Below, piece by piece: positions 23,501 to 39,430 of a stretch of DNA of 64,000 bases. Where the stretch lies: contig NC_033642.1 of assembly GCF_001540865.1 (NCBI RefSeq), positions 1,591,995 through 1,655,994 on the forward strand. Reading direction: 5' to 3'. Each line of letters starts with the position of its first letter. Positions within the stretch are counted from its first letter, which is position 1. The notes under the pieces are model-generated. The model made no database searches. It was not told where the DNA came from and saw only the letters and a program-made list of their open reading frames with translations. Source of the DNA: Ananas comosus. Lineage: Eukaryota; Streptophyta; Magnoliopsida; Poales; Bromeliaceae. Made by a program: the position numbers and the translations under genes.

Positions 23501-26500
23501 TGTCTGGCGACATGCCAAAAGGCACTAAGCTGCAGAATAAGCATCTCGAGGCACTAATCGAACTGCACAATGTGACTGGTACTTTTGCAAGGAATCTTCA
23601 GCATCTATTTTCAGAATCTGATCTTCTGATTCTACTGAATACACTGAAAGCTGTTTATTCACCTTATGAATTGTTTAAAGTGAGGTGTGCAAAATCTACT
23701 CTTCTCGAAGTATAAATGCATCTGCAGTTAATACGCATTGCATCGAAATTGCATCATCATTTAGGAGAGACTTTTTTTTTGGGTGTTGGTGGTGGGGGGG
23801 GGGGGGGTGAGGGTGGGGTTGTGTGTGGCTTTTACATATCAATCCATAATTTATCTATTCATTATCTATTCACATACATGCCCTTGCAAAAACTGAATTT
23901 TAATATTTTTCCACTTAAAAGCACTCTCTTACAAAAGTATCCTTATCATATGTTGGAGAGTCGTCCAACTCTAATTCAGGGGGATGTTGGTTTTGTATTT
24001 GAAAGGACGATAAGACGCTGAAGGACGATCAATTTTGTTAGTATAATGGTATAGCTATATCTATATCAGAGATATTCAGTTTAGGATTTTATATTTGAAT
24101 AGATTTCATGTTCAGGGTTACATATGTAAACCCCGTTGTAATTATGGTCACTTTTAATTGTTTAGTGACAAAACATTTTTTTTTCCTTTTTCAGGTATGG
24201 ACATATGGAGCGTGCGATACTTTCCTCTGAGATCACAAGAATAGATATTCGTGGAGCCGTTTCTCGCGGAGTTGGTGCACAGGGCATAGAGCTCAGCGAA
24301 ACTGTTCGTAGAATGGAAGAATCTATCCCACAAATCATAGTGCTTCTCGAAGCAGCAGTTGAAAGATGCATCAACTTTACTGGTGGATCTGAGGCTGATG
24401 AACTTATACTGGCCCTCGATGATATCATGTTGCAATACTTGTCAAACCTACAAGAAACCCTAAAATCCTTGAGAACAGTTTGTGGAGTTGACAATACTAC
24501 TACACATAGTGATAGCGCGAAAAAGGATGCGGGTTTGGATAGAAAGGAAGGTGGGGCCCGTTTAATGGATGTGGTTTCCGAAGAGGAGGAATGGTCAATT
24601 GTTCAGGGAGCTTTGCAGATTCTCACTGTTGCAGATTGTTTAAGTAGCAGAACAGCAGTTTTCGAGGCTTCTTTACGAGCTACTTTAGCTAGAATCGGAA
24701 CAAGTTTGTCTCTTTCTGTATTTGGTTCGAGCTTAGACAAATCTCATGCAGCACCTGTCGATGAGAATGCGGAAGTTTTTGCAGGAAGGGCAGCCCTCGA
24801 TGTGGCGGCTTTGAGACTTACTGACGTGCCAGAAAAAGCTAAAAAGCTTTTTAATTTACTAGAGCAGGTAGTTTGGTCTATCCTGTTGAGAACCTTGCAT
24901 TTAGTGCTTTGTGGTGGCAATGAATGCATATGTCATTGCCCAGAAAAGGAAAAGAAAAAGAGGAAAAACAGAGAAAGAGAGAAGCATGCATGATGTGAAT
25001 ATATAATAACAGATGCATGTTTTAGAAAATAGAGTACCCTACTGATGGTAAAAGATGGTTTTAAATACACTATCTTTTTTGGATCATAGAAGGTAGAAAA
25101 TTTACTTCCAGCAAGTTTAGAGATTGTTGTGTTATATTCTGCACCAGAATAATAAGCAAGATCCAGTTTATATACAATTTGAAGACATGATATTTTTAAG
25201 TTGCTTCTTGCAAATGAATGACGAGTATTCTTCCTTCCCATATTACCCTTTTTCCAATTTCTGTTCCTTACTGTGCAGTCAAAGGATCCAAGGTTTCACG
25301 CACTCCCCCTCACGTCACAAAGGGTTGCGGCATTCTCCGACACTGTGAACGAGCTCGTCTATGACGTGCTCATATCCAAAGTCCGGCAACGCCTGAGCGA
25401 TGTGTCACGACTGCCGATCTGGTCTTCCGTGGAGGAGCCAAGCGCTCTCCCTCTCCCGACCTTCAGTGCATACCCGCAGGCCTATGTGACCAGCGTCGGC
25501 GAGTATCTCCTCACCTTGCCACAGCAGTTGGAGCCACTCGTAGAAGGCATCTCTGGCAGTGAGGCCGGCAATGAGGAGGCTCAGTTTTTTGCCACAGAAT
25601 GGATGTTTAAGGTAACACACACGCACACACAAACAAACACAACACACACGCGCACATATATGTAGTTCATATGGGATACTATTGGTAGTAAATGAATAGT
25701 GTTTTCTACCTACTCTCTAGCCTTTGGATCAAATATTAAACTCAAGGCTAAAAACTAGGCAGCAAACACTGTTCCTCTACTATTGATATTCTTATGGAAG
25801 TATTTGTACTCTGGTTACTCAAGGGTCTTTTTGGAAAAATGGCTGAAATGAAAAAAAAGAACCATAAATATATTATAATTTGCGCCTTGCCCTTCTGAAA
25901 GGGAAAAGTAACGTTTTAATCCCCTTAATGTGAAAATCTTCTGCACTTTACCCCTTTCTGGTGTATTTTCCGTCAAGATATAGTTAGGAAAAAAAATTGA
26001 AATATTATTTGAAACATAAGTTATACCAATAGAAGGGATCTAGTGCTGAAAACGTGATGCTTTTTTTTTTTTTTTTTCTGTTTTTGCAACTTTGGCCTAC
26101 TTTTCAGCTTTTATGGTTATACTGCCTCCTCCTCTATCGAACAATGTTGCAAAGTTTTGAATGATTGATGTATACGCAGACATGGTTCACATTATGTCTT
26201 AATCCATCAAACTTTTAGAACTTTCATCCAGGTAATTCAGTTGATGAGCAGTTTCGTCTCAGAAGTTGAAATGTTGGCTAATGCTGTAAAACTGAAAAAA
26301 GCACCCTTTGTGCAAACCTTATGTTAAATGAAATTATCATCGGCCAAAGGAGAATCAAACTCTTAGGCCCTGTTTGGATGCCGAAATAAGAAATCCAATG
26401 ATAACTTATGTGAATGAAACTTTTCTTGTGTGATTGAAAGGCAGGAATTTGATCTTTTTTTTTCCTTTTAGAAAGATCTTGGCATTTATGATTTGATAGG

Positions 26501-27142
26501 ATAGCATATTTTATCTATGAGATAATTTATTTTAGTCCGAAAAAATGACTAAAACAGTGAATATAGTATCTCTTGTGGACATCTGATCATACTCCTTATC
26601 TATTGAATATTATTATGATTTTTGAGTAAATCGAAGGGATATACCGCATAAGATATTTATGCATCCAAACAGGACCTTGACAATTTCTGCCATTCTCCTC
26701 CTAATGGTATCCCAGCATGAACACTTGAATATAAAGGAGAAATGCTTTTATCGCCTGTTCATCGCATTTTGACTCCTATCCTTTTTTGCGCTCTTTGCCT
26801 ACCGTATTCGTTGTGCTAATTCGATCTTTTTGATTTTTTCCTCCACTTTGGTATTACTGCTAGGTGGCTGAGGGAGCCACAGCACTCTTCACGGAGCAGC
26901 TGCGAGGAATCCACTTCATCACCGACCGCGGCGCGCAGCAGCTCTCAGCCGATATAGAGTACCTGAGCAACGTTCTCTCCGCACTTTCGATGCCAATCCC
27001 TCCGTTCCTCTCCACATTCCACACCTGCCTATCAACACCAAGAGACCAACTCCGCGACCTCATCAAGACCGACGGCGGGAGCCAGCTCGACCTCCCGACG
27101 GCCAATCTCGTGTGCAGGATACGCCGCATTAGTTTAGATTAG
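17550..27142 (+). CDS. COG7: Conserved oligomeric Golgi complex subunit 7
   Basis: COG7 is a subunit of the COG tethering complex, which captures recycling vesicles at the Golgi. Coding exons: 17550-17840, 20192-20281, 20408-20527, 20613-20714, 20844-21091, 22909-23054, 23486-23684, 24195-24867, 25279-25611, 26864-27142 (stop TAG). All junctions are GT-AG and keep phase, giving 826 aa, close to the roughly 836 aa of Arabidopsis COG7. Family landmarks run in order from residues 1 to 826: DPKRWINAALEGRHPQDPL, VEDVFASGDLPRAAETLA, GRFKSLELQY, ALIELHNVTGTFARN, GAQGIELSETVRRMEESIP, EEWSIVQGALQILTVADCL, KDPRFHALPL and a C-terminal RRISLD. Exon 7 uses the donor at 23685, not the GT at 23680; only the former restores FKVRYGH. 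The start is the first in-frame ATG after the GC-rich leader. The first exon is very GC-rich, as is usual in monocots. Introns carry several MITEs and a 71-bp triplication. Confidence 0.97.
17881..18310. repeat. Degenerate tandem repeats in COG7 intron 1
   Basis: A phrase like AATGATGGATCCAGTGTGCTTATTT recurs near 17893, 17983, 18045, 18190 and 18287. It alternates with TTGATTGGGTTAGTTAAGTTCAA and GATTCTAAGATTCAAAA. Weaker copies continue to about 19050. It is non-coding and appears to be an old intronic minisatellite-like expansion. Confidence 0.6.
21579..22262. mobile_element. PIF-Harbinger/Tourist MITE (684 bp) in COG7 intron 5
   Basis: Nearly perfect terminal inverted repeats GGGTGCGTTTGGTTCGC and GCGAACCAAACGCACCC are flanked by TTA on both sides (21576-21578 and 22263-22265). 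The interior is CT-rich and AT-rich with no protein. The clean ends suggest a fairly recent insertion. Confidence 0.9.
22501..22841. mobile_element. hAT-type MITE (341 bp) in COG7 intron 5
   Basis: The ends CAAGG..TTAAGTGCC and GGCACTTATCCTTG are inverted copies. A perfect 8-bp direct repeat, CTATTAAT, flanks it (22493-22500 and 22842-22849), as expected for the hAT superfamily. The interior is rich in CGGCAC/GTGCCG phrases. It ends about 65 bp before exon 6. A diverged copy in the same orientation lies in a VAP27 intron (44590-44923). Confidence 0.9.
23210..23422 (+). repeat. 71-bp unit tandemly repeated three times
   Basis: Units begin GCTCGCTGAGTTTCTCATTT at 23210, 23281 and 23352, and appear identical in sequence. 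They lie in COG7 intron 6, ending about 60 bp before exon 7. Such identity implies a very recent expansion, or an assembly error. Confidence 0.95.
23794..23807 (+). repeat. Run of 14 G within a G-rich tract
   Basis: In COG7 intron 7, a 14-G homopolymer sits in a longer G-rich tract (GGTGGTGG upstream, GAGGGTGGGG downstream). On the sense transcript this could form a G-quadruplex. The length is also error-prone in sequencing. Confidence 0.7.
25668..25798. mobile_element. Small foldback MITE in COG7 intron 9
   Basis: Left end GGGATACTATTGGTAGTAAATGAATAGTGTTT; right end complement reads AAGAATATCAATAGTAGAGGAACAGTGTTTGC. The two halves form an imperfect hairpin of about 130 bp. It resembles the element in FtsH2 intron 1 (33610-33823) at its termini. 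Confidence 0.55.
26366..26676. mobile_element. MITE (311 bp) in COG7 intron 9
   Basis: Terminal inverted repeats GGCCCTGTTTGGATGC and GCATCCAAACAGGACC match except for one base. Flanks are TTA (26363-26365) and TTG, compatible with a mutated 3-bp Tourist target duplication. No coding capacity. Confidence 0.75.
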
Positions 27143-28479
27143 TGCTTTTGTTTTCTCTGATTACTTTTTCCTCTTGATTTCGCTTTTGCTTTGCAGAAGC
27201 TTATTATAAAGAAGTGTTGTCATTTGAATCTGAATTGTCCCATATTCGTGTTGCATACATTTAATTTCACACAGGAAGACAATTTGTCAACACTATAATT
27301 CTATTATTATCAGTACAAGTGTCAAACAAAACTGTGCTGATGGGAAACTTTTTGTTTATATCTACATGATATCCTATAAAAGCATTTGGAGTTTTATCTG
27401 AAGAACAGTGACAAAATTAGCATGTTAAGCCTAGTTTGGAAATACATTGTTTAAATGCACCTGCTTGATATTAAAGTTCGAAAAAATTTACAACCAGTTT
27501 TAACTGTTTTAGCATTCAATATGATGGAATGATAGTAAAAAATTGTCATATAAAAACAAAATTCGCCTGTCCGTTCACACTTTCGTTGGACACTTAATCG
27601 TTCATCATATTTGTATTTGTTGTGCCAATAACACACAATTGATTTGTCCTCATGTACAAACAACATATTTCCGTGAAGTAATCAAATTGCACACTTTTCA
27701 CTTATCCAATCAAATAAAAATAGAAGACACATCTAACACCACAAAAAGTCAGGGGATTCCAACAGTAGTTGGTAATTGGTATACGTTTTCATGTGAATTC
27801 AATGATCATCATTTCTCATTAACTAGCAGATTAGTTATTTGCACAGGTAACAGCAATTGAGGATGAGATAGATAATGCGGTAGAGAGAAACGATTATTTT
27901 ATATTATTTTAACATAATGTCAGAGTTTAGTTTACATCCAAACTTCTGGGGGTCTAACCATCGTGTACCAACCGCGCATGTAAAGTTATTTGTGCCGCAT
28001 ACTAGTCCTAGCTATTATATGGATTCAGTTTGTATCATGTATTAGCTGAGAACTCCCATATCGAATACAAAATGGAATCTTGATCTGTATATAATATAAA
28101 TGGTATTTTCACTTAATAACTTAAGCTTTTTAGTGGGCCTGAATCTCTCACTACGTGCATGATTTATATAGTACACATATAGTCAAATTACGTGTATGAC
28201 TTGCACAATACCCATATGACCCAAGTCATTTTTCATAGGATTTTTTTCTAAAAATTAGTTTTGTTGAAATTTTTTAGTATGTAAAAGTACACTTGTGAAA
28301 ATCTTAATGGCCTAAATTAGCCACATATGTTCAACAATAGTCAACTATTAAAATATAGAAAATGATGAATCATTCACTATATTTAGAATGTACTCAACTA
28401 TTCACTACATATTTCAGCTTCTAAAATATCAACTACATACATGGTGCATACATGGCCTTTTATAAATAAAATCTTGATA
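27143..28479. other. COG7 3' flank, no gene seen
   Basis: The first few hundred bases after the stop are presumably the COG7 3' UTR and terminator region. The remainder is AT-rich, with no recognised gene or clear repeat end. Confidence 0.5.
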
Positions 28480-28975
28480 AAATGTAAAGACACCCCCCCC
28501 TAAACTTTCACATATTTTGAAATTGACTCCCCTGAACTTTTGCCCTTCCATTAGCAATTTTGAAAGTTTTATTAGAATCAACCACCATAAGAGATGTACG
28601 TAATCAAGAATTGTTTTAATTAAAAACGAGAAAAGCGATTCTTGATAAAATATAAAGAAATGTCAAGATAATATATGTTCGACGATTCAAAAAAGATCAG
28701 ACAAAATTAAGTAAGAGTATATAAATTTTGCTTTTTTTCTTTCCGAGTAAAGTAATTTTTATCACGTGCATTTTTGGTGGGTATTTGATTCTAAAAAATT
28801 TTTCAAAATTGCCAATGGAAGGACCATAATTTCCAAATTTGCTAACAAAAAAAATCCTAAATCAAACAATTTGTAAGCTAAGAGAGTGTAAATCAAATAT
28901 AAAAAAGCTCAGCAGGTTAATTTTAAAATGACTTAAAAGTCCAGTGATTGATTTACGTTTTAACCAAGAAGTTCT
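28480..28975. mobile_element. Diverged foldback element
   Basis: The left part (AAAATGTAAAGACACCCCC, TTTTGAAATTGACTCCCCTGA) is loosely complementary to the right part ending TGATTTACGTTTTAACC. The general plan resembles the foldback element in the FtsH2 5'-UTR intron (30268-30782). Ends are approximate and the match is weak. Confidence 0.35.
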
Positions 28976-29328
28976 GATCGCCGGGGTGTTTGGTTCGTAG
29001 GAAAAGCAAGAAAAAAAACTTCTAAGAAAAAGGTTTCTAATGAATCTCTTTTGAATTTTTTATCTTCTTGGTTAAGAAAAAAAGTAATTTTTTTAAAAAA
29101 ATTATTTTTCAAATTCGGTGACAAATTAATATTTTCGCTTCTTGAATTTTTTAGGAAAACAAAAATACCAAATTTTCATAAAATTTGAAAAGAAGTCTTT
29201 TTCACAAAAAATAATTTTTTTAACCAAATAGATAAAAAAAAAAATTTTAAAATATATTATAAAATTATTTTTAAATTTTTTTTTTGTGTTTTTTCGAGGA
29301 ACAGAACAGCTCCTAATAACCCCTTACC

Positions 29329-29678
29329 TAGGAATGCAAATGGGGCGGATGCGCGGGCGGGAGGGTTTTCCCACCTCCCACTCTATTTCTTATCCGGGCG
29401 GGGCAACTTCAGGACGGATGATTTTTTATTTTATTTTTGGCTCTCTCTTGTCATACTATTTGGAGCGGATCGAAATCGAGAGCGAATTTTTGACGAGTTT
29501 TTGATGAATCGAGATGGATTGAAGGAAAAAAAGAATCTTTCGCCTTCTGCTCTATTTATTTAGCGGATCGAAATAGATTCGAAACAAATTATATTTTTTT
29601 ATATTTTTTATTCTTATTTACCGCCTCAGGTCGGATCCGGGTGGGGGCTCCACCAAACCAGATCCATTTGCATTCCTA
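29329..29678. mobile_element. hAT-like MITE upstream of FtsH2
   Basis: The ends are inverted: TAGGAATGCAAATGG...CATTTGCATTCCTA. The interior carries GCGGG/CGGGCGGG phrases and flanking GATCGAAAT-type repeats. The plan matches the element at 41115-41554 (TAAGAATGTCAATGGG...). It lies within 250 bp of the likely FtsH2 core promoter. Confidence 0.65.
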
Positions 29679-29740
29679 CCCTCGCCCAAACAACAGCCAA
29701 TTGATTCCCAGGGCCACGCTCTATTGTGGAAACGGAGCGC

Positions 29741-29750
29741 GCCACGTGGC
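29741..29750. promoter_or_regulatory. G-box in the FtsH2 promoter
   Basis: GCCACGTGGC is a perfect 10-bp palindrome around the G-box core CACGTG. It lies about 120 bp upstream of the TATA-like box. G-boxes are bound by bHLH (PIF) and bZIP (HY5, ABF) factors, which fits light or stress control of a thylakoid protease gene. Factor identity is inference. Confidence 0.6.
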
Positions 29751-29780
29751 CTCATCCCCACCGATAGAAGCAACAATCTC

Positions 29781-29785
<5 letters not shown>

Positions 29786-29821
<36 letters not shown>
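29786..29821 (+). repeat. (TC)n microsatellite in the FtsH2 promoter
   Basis: A pure TC run of about 36 bases, followed by shorter CT-rich tracts through 29868. Such tracts are common in plant core promoters and 5' leaders and are highly length-polymorphic. Confidence 0.9.
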
Positions 29822-29823
<2 letters not shown>

Positions 29824-29867
29824 CTTCCACACCAAAAATATCCACTCTCTTTCTCTCTTTCTCTCTC

Positions 29868-29875
29868 TATTTAAA
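29868..29875 (+). promoter_or_regulatory. TATA-like box for FtsH2
   Basis: TATTTAAA is placed about 75 bp upstream of the 5'-UTR donor (29951), so transcription could start near 29900. The leader from there to 29950 contains no ATG. Confidence 0.5.
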
Positions 29876-29950
29876 CCCCTCTCCCCCATCCCCACTCTCC
29901 TTAGCCACTGCGAACTCCACGCAACAGCAACAACCCGTTGAGATCGCAAA

Positions 29951-32084
29951 GTGAGTTCCTCTCTCTCTCTCTCTCATCAAAATCCCCTTCGTATGATGTC
30001 TCATTTGTGATATATTTTAGCATATGAATCCAATCTCCGTGTTTTCTGCTCGATTTTGATGCTACAAGTGTTGAGATTATTTGAAAATGTTTAGGGATCT
30101 GATTGTATAAATCCGTAGAAATCCACTTCTCGTTTTCTGCTTGATTTGATGTTAGAAGTATTTGGATTATTTGGAATATATTTAGAGATTTGATTGTGTT
30201 GTGTAGGAAAGGCCCAATTTGATGAGCATGTGAAAGATTAGGAGTGCTTATGTGCGTAATAGTTGGTAAAAATGTATGGAGACACCCCCCCTCGACTATA
30301 GGCCATTTCGAAATTGTCCCTCATAGCCTTTTTTTTTAACTTCTTTTTTGGCTTTTCTTTCATTGAGACCACCTCAACTTTCGATTGTTTTGATTTAAGT
30401 GATTTACGCCAGATAAATTGGGGGTTTCATTAAATTTAATGATCATTTCTTGAAATTTAATGGTTGTACCTGTTTTTAAGCTAATAGGAATGTTGATTGT
30501 GATGCCCGATTGCTTTTGAGACCCACCCCCTCAAGTTGGGAAGTTCATTAAATCTTGTGAAATTTTAATGGTTTTAACAGTTTCTGAAGCTAATGGAAAT
30601 GTTGATCCCAAGACCTGATAGCTTGTGAAATTGCTATGTTTCGGCAAACCTTTATGCAAATGACTGAAATAGCTCAAATCAAAATAATTGAAAGTTAAAG
30701 GGGTAAAAATCCAGAAAGATGAAGTCCCGGAGTCTATTTTGGAATGGCCTATAGTTGATGGGGTCTCCTTACATATTTGCCTTAATAGTTCTTAGGGAGT
30801 ATTTTAGAACAATCGGCATAGATTATAATTAGTATAGAAGATTTTGCTCATCATTTGCTAGAAGTTTATTCAGGGTAATCTTGCAAAAACTAATCGGAAT
30901 TTCTTAGGCAAAAGTTCGATCTGTTGCTGTGGATTGTAGACATAGTGTTTGGCCTATGATGCATTATACAACATATCATTTAAACTTGAGAATATCTATT
31001 TCAAGGTGAAAAGATTCGTGCTTGGGGGAATTTGATGGTTTTCAGTTGAAAATGACATTAAGTTTGGCCTTCTTGTTGGATAGTGTATATGCGAAGTAGA
31101 CTTTATGATGTTCGGTTAGCTATGAAGGATACTTAAAGTTTGTTATGAATTGAAAAGGCATTTCTTCATCATCTATACTTGTAAACTGGCTGTATTTGTC
31201 CATGTACTTGGATAGAAACTTAGGTTGTGAGTGTGGTGAAACCATGTATCATGTAGTTTTTTTTTTTTACTTCTTATCAAAGTATGAATAGTTTGTTTTG
31301 TTCTGTTTCAGTTTGTTCAGTTAAGTTATAGCAAGACAGTCAAGTTATAGCCTTGAAACATTTTTAATTAGCCTATAGCTTTACAAGAAACAAAAATCTC
31401 ATATATAACCTACAACACATTGGAAATTGGAGATCAACCCATTCTTGAAAGAGTTCTGTGATACACCTAATCAAGGGTGAAAGGATTTTGACATTATCAA
31501 CAGTAATGTCGATAATCAGTAATTTTTAAGTGGTCCATATATACTTGTTAACAAGATGGTTCACTCCGTCAATGTATGTGTTGATCTGTTTTTTATTAGA
31601 TTTGTTCTTTTTTATTGTAATTGATGTTTCTTATTCTGGTAATGCTTTAATAGAGCGGTCAAATGTTCAAGTTGAAATCACTTCTCATCCTGGTTGGCAA
31701 TATCTAGATGTCCATTAAGAAAAGGAAAAATTGAGTGACATTTAAGAATAGTTTCTCTACTTTTATTGCTTGCTTCATACCAAAGATTAGTTTGATGCCT
31801 CCTGAATATGTAAGTTAAGAGTACTGGGTCCAGGTTGATATATTTGCCTGTTTATTAACATCTTGCTTGAATTTTGCATTAGATAAAGGTACAAATTAGA
31901 AAGATATATGTACATTTTCAGGCAAAAGTCTTCATTCGCATCAACCAACCACCATAATGATGGAGCAGAATTAGATCTTGCTTCATGCTCTTTTTTTCTC
32001 TATTGAATATCCTGTTTTCTTCATCGCTGACAGAATTATGATATTGGTCTAATATCTATAAACTTTGTTCTTCTGCAAACATAG
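29951..32084 (+). other. Inferred 5'-UTR intron of FtsH2
   Basis: A consensus donor (GCAAA/GTGAGT) at 29951 follows a short CT-rich, ATG-free leader. An acceptor (AACATAG) ends at 32084, exactly one base before the ATG. This defines a 2,134-bp leader intron that removes all upstream ATGs. It is rich in T and contains a foldback element (30268-30782). Long first introns in plant leaders often enhance expression. The splice is inferred from sequence only. Confidence 0.65.
30268..30782. mobile_element. Foldback MITE in the FtsH2 leader intron
   Basis: The left end AAAATGTATGGAGACACCCCCCCTCGACTATAGGCCATTTCGAAAT pairs with the right end complement AAATATGTAAGGAGACCCCATCAACTATAGGCCATTCCAAAAT. Further in, the halves share complementary TTTCGATTGTTTTGATTT-type phrases. 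The element is about 515 bp with no coding capacity. Confidence 0.7.
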
Positions 32085-37117
<5,033 letters not shown>

Positions 37118-38059
37118 TTTGCTCACTCAGAAACAATATGGATGGTTGTTGTGAAATACGGTAATGTTCATATTTGGATTCGTGTATTCACTATTTCTGG
37201 ATACGATGTCGAATTTTTGATGTAAAATCTGTATAATATACTTTTGATTGAGTGTAGCTACAACTATCCTTCGGACTTTTGATCATCATAGTATGAAAAG
37301 TTTTAGGCAAAAAGATTAATCCTGCTTCTACTTGCTGGAGCTTTTAATTTGCGGCTTTTAGTAGTTGATCGTGTATATCGAGATCTTGTATTAGTGGAAG
37401 ATAGTGATAGTGATAAATACGGGATTATTCTTTTAATGAAGGGTTCGCTCTTCTCAAATTGAAGAAGATCCCTTCAAGGGTGATTGCATTTGTATTTGAT
37501 GTGGAAGAACCATACTTGAGATGTTCACTATGATTCTTTTCTTTTTATTTTTTACTGAAATTGGAAAAATTACTGGTTGGGGAATTTTGCCTTTTTTCAG
37601 ATGAATATCGATGTATATGCACCTTCACATTTTCACCTGAGGTTAAAATTTGCTTACTTGGTGGCTTTTTTCAGCTAATGATTCTAGGTCCACTTTTTCA
37701 GGGAGAAGTGGCGTATCCTTGTTCTTGTGCTTAATTTACAAGCTCTGACATTGTATAGAATGAAGCATATACTGTTTCATTAGAATTGCAGGTAGGGGAT
37801 CTTAGGGTTTTGGTTCACAATACAAATGGTAGTGGGAACTGTAAACAAAGTGGAATTATAGAGTCGAAAATGGATGAATCTTCCGGTAACATTTGCCCCA
37901 CAGAAAAGAAAAATGCAAATCAGACTAACTGCAGAAAATTGATATGAAATTTCGGCAAAAGTGGTGGTGGATGTATGCAGTGATGGCGGCGAAAAGGATG
38001 ACAGCAGCTGTGGTTTGTGTAGGATGGAGGTCACTGTGAGGATAGTTCAAGTAGTATAA
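37118..38059. other. FtsH2 3' flank, no gene seen
   Basis: The first 200-300 bases are presumably the FtsH2 3' UTR. Nothing else is recognised. Confidence 0.5.
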
Positions 38060-39430
38060 AAGTAGAGATACCAAAATTATGCAACCTAAACTTGGATTAG
38101 TAAAACAGTCATTGGAAACACTACTTTTATGCTTCGAAAAGTCAAAGAATTCAAAAATATTTTTAATTTTTCCTCCTCTAATGGTGTAAAATTACGATTA
38201 AATTCGTCACCGGATAAAAATGTAGTTACATATTTCATAAAAAAAAAAAGAAAAAGAAAATAAGTTTCTAAATTAATGACTATGTCAATTAATTGCACAT
38301 GTCAAATGGAGCTAGCTCAACTGGTCTGACTTGTCTGGATTGTATTGTCGTCATGCTCGACTGTCAGAATAGTTGTTTTTAAGATATACTCACTTTTTAT
38401 ACACGTTTTATCTAAAGAATGAAATGTTTCTGATTTCTTAGAGAGTTACCAACAATTGACTGACCTAGTTAGCGAGTAGTTTTAACAATAAAATTTAGAC
38501 AAAGAGAGTTAGTAATCGCAGTTAGCCTAAGTGGCAAATTTTAATAGTAATGGATAGGAATCAAACTTGCAACCTTTTATCTCCGCTTAGTTTGCTAATA
38601 CGGTGGCTAATAACACTATTTTTATAGTTTGAAAGACCCAAAAAATACAAAAGTATTTTCAATCTTTCATCCTCTAATCATATAAAGTTATGGTGACACC
38701 TACCACTAGATAATAATATGGGTACATACGTCGTAAGGAAAGAAAAAGTAATTTTTCAAATTAATAACTTAGTCAGATAATTGCGCATGTTAAGTGGATC
38801 TAGCTCAACTGGTCTGATTCATCTAGATTATATTATTGTTATGCCCGATCATGCTCGAATTTGGTCTAATAATTATAATGCGGGAAATCTATTACTTTAC
38901 ATTATTTCTCAAAAAACTTGCCACATGGCAACACAAGCTTTAATGTTGTTGGGTGTGGGCTCCACCGGTTCTTTTTCTTTAGTTGAACGAAACCAAATTG
39001 TCAAGTATGAGTCCCCTCTTGAACCGGCTCAAGTCCTCCAAATAATTTCACCTTTTTTTGCTTGAACTAAAACATGGTTGAGTGAGACCTCTACACTAAA
39101 CCGGCTCATGTTCCCTATTTTTTGTTTGCCTGAACCAAACCGGTGCCCTTTTTCTTTGCTTGAACGAGTCTGCTTTATTAGACCAAACCAGACCAATTGA
39201 TTCATATCATATATTATTCGGCCAACTTGCATTACATGTTAATTAATTATAATAATTCGAAAAAAAAAACTTAAATTATCAATCATATATATATTTCATT
39301 TTATTTTATTTATTATTTATTTATTTATCTATTCATACATTATTTCTTCTAAAGTTGCCACATGGCAACTTTTCCTTCATTTTTGAGTGTGTGCTCCACC
39401 CGAACCAGCTAAAGTCCTTTCTCTTCCTCT
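38060..39430. repeat. Diverged direct repeats, including tRNA-like phrases
   Basis: 38140-38345 and 38640-38860 share order and wording: TTTTCAAT.TTTCATCCTCTAAT, GTACATA, AATTAATGACT.AGTCAATTAATTGCAC/GCGCATGT, and GGAGCTAGCTCAACTGGTCTGA. The last phrase resembles a pol III A box. A second pair (38920 and 39354) shares TTGCCACATGGCAAC followed by GTG.GCTCCACC. Between them, CTTGAACCGGCTCAAG-like phrases repeat. This looks like nested old retroelements, not genes. Confidence 0.5.

Noticed and set aside
28984..29320. GGTGTTTGGTTCG as the left end of another Tourist MITE
   Set aside because: No complementary right end was found within 1 kb.
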